Assembly (NCBI RefSeq): GCF_001949145.1
Contig: NW_019091441.1
Location: forward strand, 1,104,948-1,156,660
Source: Acanthaster planci
Taxonomy: Eukaryota; Echinodermata; Asteroidea; Valvatida; Acanthasteridae
Length of the DNA: 51,713 nucleotides
Direction of reading: 5' to 3'
Part shown: positions 33,801 through 40,069 of the stretch, piece after piece
Layout: every line of letters begins with the position of its first letter
Position numbering within the stretch: position 1 is the stretch's first letter
Position numbers and translations under genes: made by a program
Notes under the pieces: generated by a model
Databases searched by the model: none
The model's input: only the letters and a program-made list of their open reading frames with translations
What the model was told of the DNA's origin: nothing

Positions 33801-35496
33801 GTGTGTGGTCAATGGTGTTCTTGCACCAAAATGGGGTCAAACCACCCTCAAGGGGATTCACTGTTGTCACTAATTTTTTTTAAGTGGACCACAACGTATT
33901 TTATATGAGCAAAAATCTATTTGTGACAATAGATGTCAGCAACCCAACTGGCAGATTTTAATAGCAGCCAAAGCTTCATCCAAATGCTTATTTTGGAACC
34001 TCTTGTTTAGGAAGTGGTAACAGTTTTCTTGCCAATCACTCACATTTAAATATATGGATCAGGGGGGTTTGTCTCTGGCTACTCCCAATGACTTTTTCCA
34101 ATGATGGAATGTGTTGAGCTGGGTTGTTGTTTACATTTACTGCCTCAGAGCACTTGCTAATGTACAGCAGTTATCACTGTGCTGTTGGCCAGGAAAGGGG
34201 GCCATTGGAAGTACCCCCCACGTAAACACGGCCATCAGATTCATCTAATGAGAACCGAAGATTAGGTCACATGTCTTAGCAGAAAAAGTAGCACTTGAAC
34301 CAACATGAATACTTACTCCATTCATCGCACTACACCGCCTGGTTCAAATGACGTCACACTTTATTGCCAAACTTTGTAAGTAACTGCTTAAATGCTGGGT
34401 GGTGGTTTTTATCAGAGACTGCGGGAATCCTTGAAGAAAATAGTCCAGTTTTTTCCCATCTGTTTTGTAACAATACGCAGCTTCCCAGTTTGCCCATTAA
34501 TCTGTACCTTACTGCACTCTCCTCAGAATATATGAATCATAAATCGGCTTTCTGCAATGTTACCAACACTTAGCAGTGACCAAGGATATAACGGTAAGAA
34601 TTCCTTTCAAGACCCATTATTTTTCCCTCAACAGACTGAAAGACCTTGACCGACAGACCGAGAAGACCAAGGAAGACCTCCAGCGGAGACTGCAGCATAT
34701 CCAGCAGCAACTAGAGGACATGGCCAACTCTAACCTTGAACTGGGGAGAACGGAGTCCTCCAGCAATGATGAACAGAGAAGGCGTAAGTAGACAGTTATT
34801 TGCGGGTATGAAATGCACAGGTGCAAGGTCTCCCAGTGTTTTAGTCAAGACATCATAAGACCAACACAAGACTAGTTCAAGTCACAGATTTTTCAAATGC
34901 ACCACAACCATAATAGAGGTTTCTTGTTATCCATAAACCCGTAAACTGAATGAATAGATTATTCCCTGACTAACATCACAGCAACAGCACCCTCAATCAT
35001 ACAGAAAAGTATGGAAGAGTTTAAAGTATAAAAACGTGCACTTTAAGCACTGAATCTAGTTGCAATAAACAGTGGATTCTTTTCAACAGGGGCTATTGCC
35101 CCAATCCCTGAAGAGGCAGAAGCCAGCAGTGTAGATGCTGAATCCTTGGGCCAGGCAGCCACCACTGCGGAGGCCAGACGTTACTCAGGCACCCGCCAGC
35201 TCATGATGGACCTGGAGAGGAAACGAAGCATCTCTGCCGCGCCGAGGCAGAGCGCCAAGCAACGAGAGAAAGTGCTGCTGTGTCAGCTGAACCAGGAGAT
35301 GGTCCAGACTGCACCCTCCTCCCTTCGCTTAGGGCTAGCACTGTTGGAAGAGGAGGATAGTGCGGAAGGCAGTGATTCAGACAACAAGCACCGCCCGCGC
35401 AAGAGATCGACCAATGCAAAGGTCGGGGCGCGGCGCCTCTCCAAGTCTGAGGTCAGGGGCAGTGACAGGAACCTTCAGCGCACATCGTCCCTCTGA
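6554..35496 (+). CDS. TRPM: TRPM-family cation channel, 25 coding exons, 1412 aa
   Basis: Melastatin-type TRP channel, expected to be a tetrameric plasma-membrane cation channel. Coding exons: 6554-6802, 7245-7336, 8364-8640, 9722-9886, 11573-11782, 12574-12754, 13760-13928, 14490-14628, 15405-15480, 15846-15946, 16690-16824, 17798-17851, 18726-18876, 20045-20213, 21584-21721, 22507-22648, 23160-23381, 24742-24870, 26094-26345, 27268-27448, 30202-30328, 31131-31321, 32508-32640, 34635-34783, 35090-35496. All phases agree (4239 nt). Domains: acidic N-terminus 1-83; SLOG-like TRPM homology region about 85-450 (TGGG 239-242, LEGG 404-407, GSGR 429-432); MHR3/4 about 495-830; pre-S1 and S1-S6 about 838-1119; filter YGE 1066-1068; pore cysteines 1082 and 1089; TRP helix with WKF 1134-1136; coiled coil about 1190-1265; PDZ-type tail TSSL. 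There is no NUDT9-H or kinase domain. Vertebrate orthology is not decidable by eye. Confidence 0.96.
7245..7336 (+). CDS. TRPM exon 2 (aa 84-114)
   Basis: Acceptor CCACAG, donor GTAAGC, phase 0 in and 2 out. Contains ANFKKKSCIKFVQDP, the usual opening of the TRPM N-terminal homology region, where an (N)FKK.EC..F block precedes a cysteine cluster. Confidence 0.93.
7691..7790 (+). repeat. Short minisatellite, about four 26-bp units
   Basis: GGGCCTACGAAACACT, AGGCCTACAGAACACC, GGACCTAGGAAACACT and GGGCCTACAGAACACT recur about every 25-29 bases. It lies in the intron after TRPM exon 2. Confidence 0.65.
8364..8640 (+). CDS. TRPM exon 3 (aa 114-206)
   Basis: Acceptor CCCCAG, donor GTAACC, phase 2 in and 0 out. 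Begins with the CFCG cluster typical of TRPM proteins and ends in the VPTDAFGEIHF block that precedes the nucleotide-binding-like SLOG fold. The stretch between them (about aa 130-175) looks lineage-specific. Confidence 0.94.
9722..9886 (+). CDS. TRPM exon 4 (aa 207-261), SLOG strand with TGGG
   Basis: Acceptor TTTCAG, donor GTGAGA, phase 0/0. Carries PQLVISLTGGGRSF, the glycine-rich loop of the TRPM SLOG domain. In TRPM2-type channels this domain binds ADP-ribose; whether this one does cannot be read from the motif alone. Confidence 0.96.
10163..10295. repeat. Cluster of TCTTATAAGA palindromes
   Basis: CTTATAAG occurs at 10166, 10210, 10277 and 10288, with TTATAAGAT variants at about 10178 and 10235, many extended to AATCTTATAAGA(T). 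It lies in the intron after TRPM exon 4. Confidence 0.7.
11573..11782 (+). CDS. TRPM exon 5 (aa 262-331)
   Basis: Acceptor CCTCAG, donor GTGAGC, phase 0/0. Has TTDAWIITSGFNAGV and IGLAPWGYV, both hallmark blocks of the TRPM N-terminal region. Confidence 0.96.
12574..12754 (+). CDS. TRPM exon 6 (aa 332-392)
   Basis: Acceptor ATACAG, donor GTGAGC, phase 0 in and 1 out. Has the HTHFILIDTG block (conserved N/HSHFILVD in the family). Its 3' end and donor are repeated in decaying form in the following intron; see the repeat entry at 12724-13140. Confidence 0.95.
12724..13140 (+). repeat. Five diverged tandem copies of the exon 6 3' end plus donor
   Basis: Units start near 12724, 12801, 12891, 12984 and 13063. 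Each opens with a form of ATTGAGGAGG, passes a form of CACCCCAGGAAG, and runs toward TTTTTGGGGTTTC. The first unit is the real exon end and donor (GGAAG|GTGAGC, 12754/12755). Unit 2 has lost the GT (GGAAG|ATTAGC). Unit 3 keeps one (GGAAG|GTAAAG, 12923/12924). Unit 4 has AGAAAT|GTGAGC. The reading frame continued past the real donor stops at 12853-12855. Confidence 0.75.
13760..13928 (+). CDS. TRPM exon 7 (aa 392-448), LEGG and GSGR motifs
   Basis: Acceptor ATTCAG, donor GTAAGT, phase 1 in and 2 out. LPVVLVVLEGGVDTL and VVCDGSGRAADVIA are the most conserved SLOG blocks of TRPM channels. Confidence 0.97.
14490..14628 (+). CDS. TRPM exon 8 (aa 448-494)
   Basis: Acceptor TTGTAG, donor GTATGT, phase 2 in and 0 out. 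Hydrophilic helical linker between the SLOG region and the ankyrin-like repeats; recognised by position, splice phase and the C-terminal IRDKKL before the next block. Confidence 0.9.
15405..15480 (+). CDS. TRPM exon 9 (aa 495-520)
   Basis: Acceptor TTTCAG, donor GTAATG, phase 0 in and 1 out. ITVFQMVDISENSGLDHAIL matches the ITVF......DLD.AIL.ALLK block of the family. Confidence 0.95.
15846..15946 (+). CDS. TRPM exon 10 (aa 520-553)
   Basis: Acceptor AAATAG, donor GTATGT, phase 1 in and 0 out. YKLALALSWNRVDVAERKIF is the conserved L.LA..WNRVDIA..IF block. The exon is too short to hold its own start codon. Confidence 0.95.
16690..16824 (+). CDS. TRPM exon 11 (aa 554-598)
   Basis: Acceptor CTGCAG, donor GTCAGA (weak), phase 0/0. 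HNQVDFLRLFLEKGV is the family's ..VDFV.LFLENGV ankyrin-like repeat. Confidence 0.95.
17001..17228. repeat. MITE with 20-bp perfect terminal inverted repeats
   Basis: Starts with ATTCCAGAAATTAGGGGTCC (17001-17020) and ends with its exact reverse complement (17209-17228). A second inner pair, GTGTCCCTGT / ACAGGGACAC, lies just inside. A diverged, opposite-facing copy is at about 36297-36532. It is 228 bp with no ORF of note and lies in the intron after exon 11. Confidence 0.85.
17798..17851 (+). CDS. TRPM exon 12 (aa 599-616), 54-nt micro-exon
   Basis: Acceptor TTTTAG, donor GTATGT, phase 0/0. Reads ISLQHSLRSYVAMVNNTK. Supported by both splice sites, the preserved frame and position. It is in a poorly conserved linker, so it could be alternatively included. 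Confidence 0.75.
18726..18876 (+). CDS. TRPM exon 13 (aa 617-667)
   Basis: Acceptor GTTTAG, donor GTGAGG, phase 0 in and 1 out. IGRPIFLCHISQVIKFLMG matches the linker helix that joins the ankyrin-like repeats to the later MHR block. Confidence 0.9.
19172..19516 (+). repeat. Two copies of a short dispersed repeat (GGACCTGCAAAAAG family)
   Basis: Copies at about 19172-19268 and 19431-19516 share GACCATCAG..., GCCATTA... and AGGACCTGCAAAAAG followed by a G-run. A third copy is at about 29171-29270 in another TRPM intron. Family unknown; no terminal repeats made out. Confidence 0.6.
19860..19985 (-). repeat. tRNA-derived SINE-like copy, minus strand
   Basis: Read on the minus strand it has TTTGATTCCC followed by TTTTCAGTCCCTGCC and a GGATTTTA block. 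These are in the same order as in the plus-strand copies at 37815 and 49530, where RNA polymerase III boxes are clear. Limits are approximate. Confidence 0.55.
20045..20213 (+). CDS. TRPM exon 14 (aa 667-723)
   Basis: Acceptor TTGCAG, donor GTGGGT, phase 1 in and 2 out. Ends with FKKPFRELFLAAVLMGR, the family's P..DLLIWA.L..R block of MHR4. Confidence 0.93.
20225..20490 (+). repeat. Recent 133-bp tandem duplication in an intron
   Basis: Bases 20225-20357 are repeated at 20358-20490 with only a few single-base changes (TTGGCC/TTGGCT, CCTAATAA/CCTGATAA, CTCAAAC/CTCGAAC, ATCCACAT/ATCCATGT). It begins 11 bases after the exon 14 donor. Confidence 0.92.
21584..21721 (+). CDS. TRPM exon 15 (aa 723-769)
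   Basis: Acceptor ATCTAG, donor GTAGCG (poor match to consensus), phase 2/2. RMEMAKFFWERIEDAVCGGI fits the R.ELA..FW....... block of MHR4. Confidence 0.93.
22507..22648 (+). CDS. TRPM exon 16 (aa 769-816)
   Basis: Acceptor GTGTAG, donor GTGAGG, phase 2 in and 0 out. VNVMDECYRTDEILAERLI is the near-invariant V.ECY..DE..A..LL block before the membrane domain. Confidence 0.97.
23160..23381 (+). CDS. TRPM exon 17 (aa 817-890), pre-S1 helix
   Basis: Acceptor GGTCAG, donor GTCAGT, phase 0/0. FIAHTCAQSVVEKSWMGGMR (817-837) precedes a hydrophobic helix at about 838-855, a linker, and SNSPITKF at the start of S1. High GC makes long ORFs in the other frames, which are shadows. Confidence 0.96.
23805..24055. 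repeat. Foldback element, about 251 bp
   Basis: AAAGTCACCTGACTTGTGGG at the left end (23805) pairs with the reverse complement of the right end, which reads AAAGTCACGTGACCTAACGT from 24055 inward; both are followed by GGGTATCAAA. A second pair inside, AATAAAGCTGAT / ATCAGCTTTATT, extends the foldback. Non-autonomous DNA element by structure; lies in the intron after exon 17. Confidence 0.75.
24742..24870 (+). CDS. TRPM exon 18 (aa 891-933), S1 end and S2
   Basis: Acceptor TCCCAG, donor GTGGGT, phase 0/0. I chose this acceptor because it gives SPITKF-GTFV-LSYVAFLLM, which matches the family's spacing; an upstream choice would insert extra residues. S2 ends in IIEEVRQ: Glu930 and Gln933 occupy the places of the Ca2+-binding Glu and Gln known from TRPM2/4/5/8 structures. 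Confidence 0.94.
25907..26031. repeat. Two facing tRNA-like fragments
   Basis: GGATTTGAACC at 25907-25917 is a perfect B box (GGTTCAAATCC) on the minus strand. GGTCTAAATCC at 26021-26031 is a B-box-like sequence on the plus strand, with TTTGTAGAG units between. They are probably remnants of tRNA-derived SINEs in opposite directions, ending about 60 bases before exon 19. Confidence 0.45.
26094..26345 (+). CDS. TRPM exon 19 (aa 934-1017), S3-S4
   Basis: Acceptor TTTCAG, donor GTAGGC, phase 0/0. WNVMDCISIVVATLAF is S3; Asn956 and Asp959 complete the Ca2+ site. S4 is at about 982-1003 (FFYYSRLLRLFSV), followed by the S4-S5 linker SEKLGPKMVMIRKM, one of the family's strongest signatures. Confidence 0.97.
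26781..26830. repeat. 50-bp hairpin bounded by TTAA
   Basis: TTAAAGAGCA at 26781 pairs with TGCTCTTTAA ending at 26830. Inside, CTAAGGAAAAC pairs with GTTTTCCTTAG, with one 3-base mismatch bulge on each side. It is a tiny palindromic element or a stem in the intron RNA. Confidence 0.7.
27268..27448 (+). CDS. TRPM exon 20 (aa 1018-1078), S5 and pore filter
   Basis: Acceptor TTCAAG, donor GTATGT, phase 0 in and 1 out. S5 (FEMVLFLCILLVFLLGYGVA) is followed by LLYPHQDFGW and MPYFQIYGELFLD. The filter YGE (1066-1068) is of the kind seen in TRPM1/3/6/7 and fly Trpm, rather than the FGQ of vertebrate TRPM2/4/5/8 (family knowledge). The frame is also open upstream of the acceptor, but starting there would add residues where the family has none. 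Confidence 0.95.
28860..29090 (-). repeat. Possible retroelement 3' end with TAA-type tail, minus strand
   Basis: Read on the minus strand, a non-coding stretch ends in a short (AAT)n run (plus strand TTATTATTATTAATTT at 28882). A microsatellite tail is common for non-LTR elements and SINEs. No reverse transcriptase is visible, so this is weak. Confidence 0.3.
29171..29270 (+). repeat. Third copy of the GGACCTGCAAAAAG repeat
   Basis: TATCAGGCATCAGCCATTA, then AGGGCCTGCAAAAAGTG and a C-run, in the order seen at 19431-19516. In the intron between the pore exons 20 and 21. Confidence 0.6.
29985..30115 (+). repeat. Dispersed repeat shared with about 35830-35960
   Basis: Both places carry ATTTATCA.ATATTA, then GCA.GACCA/GGGACCG.GAGTAA, AATATTTTTGTCTCCCC / AATATTTTTTTCTCCCCC, and AACAT.ATGTTGAA in the same order and direction. 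The repeat is of unknown family. Confidence 0.55.
30202..30328 (+). CDS. TRPM exon 21 (aa 1078-1120), pore loop and S6
   Basis: Acceptor ACATAG, donor GTACTA, phase 1 in and 2 out. It joins the preceding exon directly to give VNDGQSSCDPQEMTC, a pore loop with two cysteines (1082, 1089) where TRPM channels form a disulphide. S6 is PIMLGAYLLLGNVLLLNLL followed by IAIF. Confidence 0.95.
31131..31321 (+). CDS. TRPM exon 22 (aa 1120-1184), TRP helix
   Basis: Acceptor GCCCAG, donor GTAAAT, phase 2 in and 1 out. SIFDEVQTNSLEVWKFELYF is the TRP helix, followed by EDRPALPPPFIILEHAYLIL, which matches the family's RP..PPPFI.L.H segment. Confidence 0.97.
31564..31718. repeat. Near-perfect 68-bp-arm inverted repeat with histone-type 3' end
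   Basis: Arms 31564-31631 and 31651-31718 are reverse complements with one mismatch and a 19-base loop. On the minus strand it contains GGTTCTTTTCAGAACC (31622-31637), a match to the histone mRNA stem-loop (6-bp stem, TTTC loop). This is followed by ACAAATACTCACAAAAGAGA, where histone genes have the ACCA cleavage area and a purine-rich downstream element. No histone coding sequence is next to it. Confidence 0.85.
32508..32640 (+). CDS. TRPM exon 23 (aa 1184-1228), coiled-coil lead-in
   Basis: Acceptor CTCAAG, donor GTAAGC, phase 1 in and 2 out. ALRAFEKECAANYRRKKNEE and TPERLNQLDRR correspond to the FEE.C...Y.........ER segment before the TRPM coiled coil. The longer ORF here on the plus strand is in another frame and is a shadow. 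Confidence 0.93.
32880..33630 (+). repeat. Diverged tandem duplication, unit about 400 bp
   Basis: Paired blocks in the same order include TCCTGAAAC (32911, 33311), GCACATGATACAGTAT / GCATATGATATGGTAT, AATAAGATAGAGTGTTCAG / TATAAGATACAGTGCTCAG, TACAATCCATC (33108, 33492) and GTTATACTTGA.TTTCA (33204, 33597) with CAGTCATTTTAGTT. It lies in the intron before exon 24. Confidence 0.6.
34635..34783 (+). CDS. TRPM exon 24 (aa 1228-1278), coiled coil
   Basis: Acceptor CAACAG, donor GTAAGT, phase 2 in and 1 out. LQRRLQHIQQQLEDM has heptad spacing and sits where TRPM channels form the C-terminal tetrameric coiled coil. Confidence 0.92.
35090..35496 (+). CDS. TRPM exon 25 (aa 1278-1412), C-terminal tail
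   Basis: Acceptor CAACAG, phase 1 in, stop TGA at 35494-35496. An acidic start (PIPEEAEASSVDAE) is followed by a basic, serine-rich tail with possible kinase sites (RRYS, RKRS, RRLS) and ends RTSSL. Ser at -2 and Leu at 0 fit a class I PDZ ligand. No enzyme domain follows. Confidence 0.92.
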
Positions 35497-35804
35497 TTGA
35501 TTGCACTCAAAGAGTGTGTGACGCTTGCGTGGTCTTAGCAGCACATCTGCACATATGCTTTTCATCAGCACATCTCAGTGTCTGTGTCATATGACACCTG
35601 TGAATGTTATCCCGGGGCTATCTGCAACAGAAGGCAAGTTGTCTCCCACTGGGTTGATGACTCTATCTGATAACCTGTGCATAAAATGTATCCAGGGTAC
35701 CAGACAAAATCAATCTGTGGTTGATAAACGGTCTTTGCTCAGTGTTGCCCACAAACAGAATAGGGGCATAGTCTCTGTGGCATATCCAGCATGGGAGGAG
35801 CTAA

Positions 35805-35810
35805 AATAAA
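35805..35810 (+). promoter_or_regulatory. Candidate TRPM poly(A) signal AATAAA
   Basis: AATAAA lies 309 bases after the TRPM stop. Another AATAAA at 38488-38493 would give a 3' UTR of about 3 kb. Which is used cannot be told from sequence. Confidence 0.4.
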
Positions 35811-35829
35811 TATCAATAATAATATTTTA

Positions 35830-35960
35830 TTTATCAGATATTAGCACCAAAACCTTAAGAACACCACACCGCGAAAAAAAGCCAGGATGTTGGGACCGTG
35901 AGTAATGCTTTCAATATTTTTTTCTCCCCCAACATTATGTTGAAGAAGCCCGAAGCCGCA
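35830..35960 (+). repeat. Second copy of the dispersed repeat at 29985-30115
   Basis: Same blocks in the same order, with AATATTTTTTTCTCCCCCAA near 35915. It lies just after the first candidate poly(A) signal. Confidence 0.55.
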
Positions 35961-36296
35961 GTTACTTTTGAATTTGCCCCCCTCCCCCCAAACAAGTTTG
36001 ACACGCTGCTGCGTAGTCTGATCAGTGCTTCAAATTCTCAACCAGCAGCTATTTGCATCAGGACATTTATGGGCTGTGATATGAAGGGGCAAGTATTGAC
36101 ATGCATGTGGGCCGATGTGTTCCCCAAACGTTCTACTTAAAAAACCCAACCAGTGAGATTTGAAATAGCCGTCAGTGAGTTCTCAGAGGCCACAAGGCAA
36201 GTTCCCATCCTCGCACTTAGTTTCCTGTCAAACGAGAAGTGTTGCTTGTGAAAAAGCTTACATCAGAATGAATCTCTCCCTGGCCATATGGGTCGT

Positions 36297-36532
36297 TCTA
36301 TAAATTAGGGGTCCATTGTTTTTTAGTGTCCCTGTCACGTGACATATGATTACGTAAGTTCAGAAAACATTCTCTAATTTCCATGAGTGATGAATTAATG
36401 GGAGTTACCTGCCAAACAAATATAAATGGTTTGACATCAATTTAGGTGATATTTCCGCCATGTCAAATTACACAGGTTAGGTGTAATAGGGACACACAAA
36501 TGTCACACTTTGGGACCTTGAATTTATAGAAT
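36297..36532. repeat. MITE, opposite-facing relative of 17001-17228
   Basis: Left end TATAAATTAGGGGTCC and inner GTGTCCCTGTCACGTGAC; right end GGGACC...AATTTATA with inner AGGGACACA. The interior (GTAAGTTCAG, CTAATTTCC, GTGATGAATTAATG) matches the reverse complement of the first copy. The terminal repeats are less perfect than in the first copy. Confidence 0.75.
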
Positions 36533-37479
36533 AAGTTATTTGTCAAACCTGGGCTTCATCAAGGATTCGTGTCATGAGTTATTACGCCTTTGACTTGGCA
36601 CAAGAATGATCTTATGGCCAATAGAGTAAAGCTGACATAGGAATGTAGCCAATATTTTAGGAATGAACACAAATGACCATGTTTTGTAGTGTTTGAATTG
36701 TCCACTTTTTTTGGGGGTATTCTTTTCCTCAAATTTGAATGGCATTCACTACTGTGTCTTTGTACAACAATGCCTGACTAAATTTGCCTTCTCTTTGATA
36801 TCCACCTTTGTTTAAGTAGTGATGCTTATATTACTTTGCACATAAGCTTTGATATGTTTGGTGTTTATTTTCACATCCTATATTCTAGGTAATTTTTTTT
36901 TTACTTTTGCAAAGTCCTGTCCAGTGACAAATATATGCAACACCAAAATATTAAAAGCAAAACAATACGAATGTCTTCCAGGAAGAAATGGCACAGTAAT
37001 GAAGATTAACATGTACGCAATATATACGTGTGTGTGTTTATTTTTTTACTAAATGTACATGTATTTTTTGACCCATCGAAGTTTTAGTGAAAATGCATTG
37101 TCTTTCACCGAGACAGAGTAACTTATGCAAATGAATAGTGAATTGAATTCCTGTCCATAGCATCACCAGCTAGTTCCTCTGCCGCCACCTTTTACCAAGC
37201 CAAAGGAGAGCTTTTAACTTCCAGCATTTTTGTTCGGAGTGGTGTCAGTTTAAGATTTAAAAAGAACAGTCTTTCACAAAGAGATCGAGTTATTTTACTG
37301 TAATATTGCTGTCAGTGTAAGTAAGTACAGTTTTGGAAATCTTTGAAATATTTGGGGCTTCCGTTTAGAGTGCTGTCTTTCACAACTATGAAATAGTTTT
37401 GGTACAGAGCAGATGATTTTTTTTACTTATTCAGAGAAAGATTAACATAATTTCCCTACTGTTTTAAATTAATAGCCAC
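36533..37479. other. No gene seen; AT-rich, possibly distal TRPM 3' UTR
   Basis: Only short ORFs without motifs. If the AATAAA at 38488 is used, this would be transcribed as 3' UTR. Confidence 0.4.
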
Positions 37480-38105
37480 TTCATTATATGCCTGGTAACA
37501 TTTGATGGTGTTTGGCATGCCTGGGTTTCAAAGCAATGACTTTTCTTAATCAGGTATTCAAATGTACAATCAAGTATGGCCACATAATTTCTGTAGTGGA
37601 ACAGGCTTCTTTCTATATACAGATATGAGGCACCGTGCCGGCTAGTGCTGGAAACAAAATTGGTCCTGAATGGAGTAACTTAAAGGTCCTATGCCTTGTC
37701 ATTTTTTTAACATGGCCCTTGTAAATCACCCTATTATCTTGTTTAGCTGCAGTTTTAATTTTCATGTTGCCACTTTTAAAGGAAATTTTAGCGCTGTGTT
37801 TATTTTATGTTCAGGTTGATGTAGTGGTTCTTTCCTCGCATTCCACCTCTGCAGCCAGGGTTTGATTCCCTGCCCGGTCCACTTGTGGATTGGGTTTTCA
37901 GTCCCTACCTGACTCCGTGGGTTTTACCCAGAATGCTCTCCTTGGGTTTTCCTCCCACCTCTAAAACTGCTTCTCATTGTCTCCGCTCTATAGATGTGAG
38001 TCACTTGGCAGCTACCTAGCTGAGACGCCATTGCATGATTCCGACTCATGTCTTGTACTGACTACTGATCTATGTTTACCCTCATTAAAAGATTATATAA
38101 GTAAA
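37480..38105 (+). repeat. Dispersed repeat with tRNA-derived SINE head (copy 2)
   Basis: From 37817 it has an A-box-like TGATGTAGTGG and, at 37859-37869, a B-box-like GGTTTGATTCC, followed by TTTTCAGTCCCTACC and TCCTCCCACCTCTAAAACTGC. The sequence from 37480 (TGCCTGGTAACATTTGATGG...) up to the SINE part also matches the copy at 48838-49812, so the repeat unit is larger than a SINE. Confidence 0.75.
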
Positions 38106-39854
38106 TATCATAATTTAAAATTTGCCTATTTTTGAGACTATTTTTAAGACTGCCGCCCTGGAACAAAAACTCAGTCTGACAATTCACTCCAGTACTAATA
38201 CTTGCGAGAATTTTGGGATATTTTGCTGCAGCTGTCTGTATGCCCCTCCCCCCATTTTTTCATGAGCAGATCTGAGATGCTTCCAAAATTGTCACATTAT
38301 TTTGATATGTTGACAATGTAACTTTGAAATACGAGGTTTATTGTATTTATAATGCAATGTACCTTTGCTTGTAAATTGAATTTTATTTTTTGATTTACCC
38401 CCTGTACACCCGTTTTCCTGTTTGTAATTGCATTTGTGTATTGTACCTAGGGAATTTAAGCATTTAGTTTTTGCATTTTTTAGTTCTAATAAAAGAAACC
38501 ATAATGCTGCAATACTGTTGGGCAGTATAGCTACAGTGTAGTGAATGAAGAGAGCTTTTCTTTTTGCACTTTTCTTGTCCTTCCCTTGGATATTGCACTC
38601 TCCCAAACTCAAGATCTCGCGTGGCATGCAATGAAAGCGTTTTAACGCAGTGTTTTTCTGCGTGCAATTTACTCGTTCCCTGAACCACAGAGGAAGGACA
38701 CAGAAGGAGTTTGAACTGCCCAGGCTATAACATCTGGCCAATTACCGCTTTCTGGTATTTATGGGATAGCCAGTAGGCAGTCATCAGGCATTTTTTGAAT
38801 GTTTTCTATTATTCGTCTGACTTGGCGGCGACCATCATTGAACACTTTGAACTGCCACAGTTGCAACTCCTGTGTCCTTCCTCTATGCCTCAACCCTGAA
38901 GCCTTTTCACATGGAGCTGGGACATGCCACGTTGGCGCCGAGAATGACCCAAAAGTCAAATGCTTAAAGTTGCAAAATGATGGATCGGAATGTAGGCTGT
39001 TGCAGAAATCCGCAGACCAGACGAGGCCCCTGACCCTTTTTTGAAAGAAAAATTGAAGGCAAGTGTAACGGCTGCAGTGTACCGTGATTCACGTATTAAA
39101 AGTGGAGGTTAACTTGGTGCAAATTGGTGTAGTGCGTTCTACTACCCGTTGCCGTTTGCCAGCTGTCTTTGGTAAGCTGACAGATCGGCGAGGGTTCTAC
39201 GTTCCCCTCCTTCCTCCATGGTCACGCTAAGCAGGCTACAGGTGAAGTAAGGTGAACGCTGCAGCTGTAGACCTGGGTCAGACCTTGGTAGGGCCTGCAG
39301 GGCTTGTTACGGTAGCCGGCCAGTCAGGTTGCAGGATCACGGCTTTTTGATATCGATGAAAACTTAACATGAAACGATGGGAATTTCAGAGCGACGAGCG
39401 ACGTTTGGGCTGTGCATGATTGTCGTCGTCGTCAGCGTTTTGTTTTTTCTCGTCATCAGTCTCTTGCCATCGTCTTTGTAACTAGGAAAGTGCATGTACA
39501 CATACATTCTGTTACTCCCAGTACATTGTCATTGTCTGACTGTCATTTTCGACGATTTTGTACCGATAAGTCGAATGAAAATACACTATGCCCTTATTCA
39601 ATCATGTAATTTTGTAATATTAAGAACTACAGGATCATTTCATCTCACAAACTACTTAAGAAAAAGCATTACAAATATGCCGACTCAGAATGACTCTATT
39701 AGTTTTCTAATTATACTGGCCACAGCTGTCCCGGACCAGATTTGTATTTCAATATCAAGTTTTGTTTTTATTATGCAAGTCTATTTCTCTACCAAATTAG
39801 GTGCTTTTATCATAGAAATACAGTAGTTTGCTATTGATCCCAGCAGTAAGTCTG
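38106..39854. other. No supported gene
   Basis: Holds a 149-codon minus-strand ORF (38292-38741) and others that show no motif, no codon bias I can see and no partner exon. The second candidate TRPM poly(A) signal (38488-38493) lies here. 39000-39400 is GC-richer without a recognisable product. Confidence 0.4.
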
Positions 39855-40048
39855 TCCGGTTCGTAAGTGTGACGTCACTTCAGTTTAAACCACACCCACT
39901 GCACATGCACTGCACTTGAGAGTTACGTGCATTGACCGCCGTTTACATGGAACCGGGAGTTAACGCGCAATTTCAGCCATCGTCCAATGGGAGCCCGCTG
40001 CAAATTGTGGCGCGTCCGCGTGTATGACGAAGTCGCTTACGAACCGGA
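39855..40048. repeat. MITE-like element with TCCGGTTCGTAAG ends
   Basis: TCCGGTTCGTAAG (39855-39867) and its exact reverse complement CTTACGAACCGGA (40036-40048) bound a 194-bp GC-rich stretch. Matching GACGTC / GACGAAGTC follow just inside. TGACGTCA is at 39870-39877. Confidence 0.7.
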
Positions 40049-40069
40049 TGGGTTTAACAAAACTACGCT

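Noticed and set aside
34247-34262. 16-mer AATGAGAACCGAAGAT shared with 45001-45016
   Set aside because: The flanks do not match, so a common repeat is not supported.
35497-38500. A possible NUDT9-H or alpha-kinase domain downstream of the TRPM coiled coil
   Set aside because: Exon 25 ends in a clear stop and no later exon with such motifs is seen on the plus strand.
38292-38741. 149-codon minus-strand ORF, the longest of its kind outside the two genes
   Set aside because: No motif, AT-rich low-information codons, no splice partners, and it lies in what may be TRPM 3' UTR. Judged chance.
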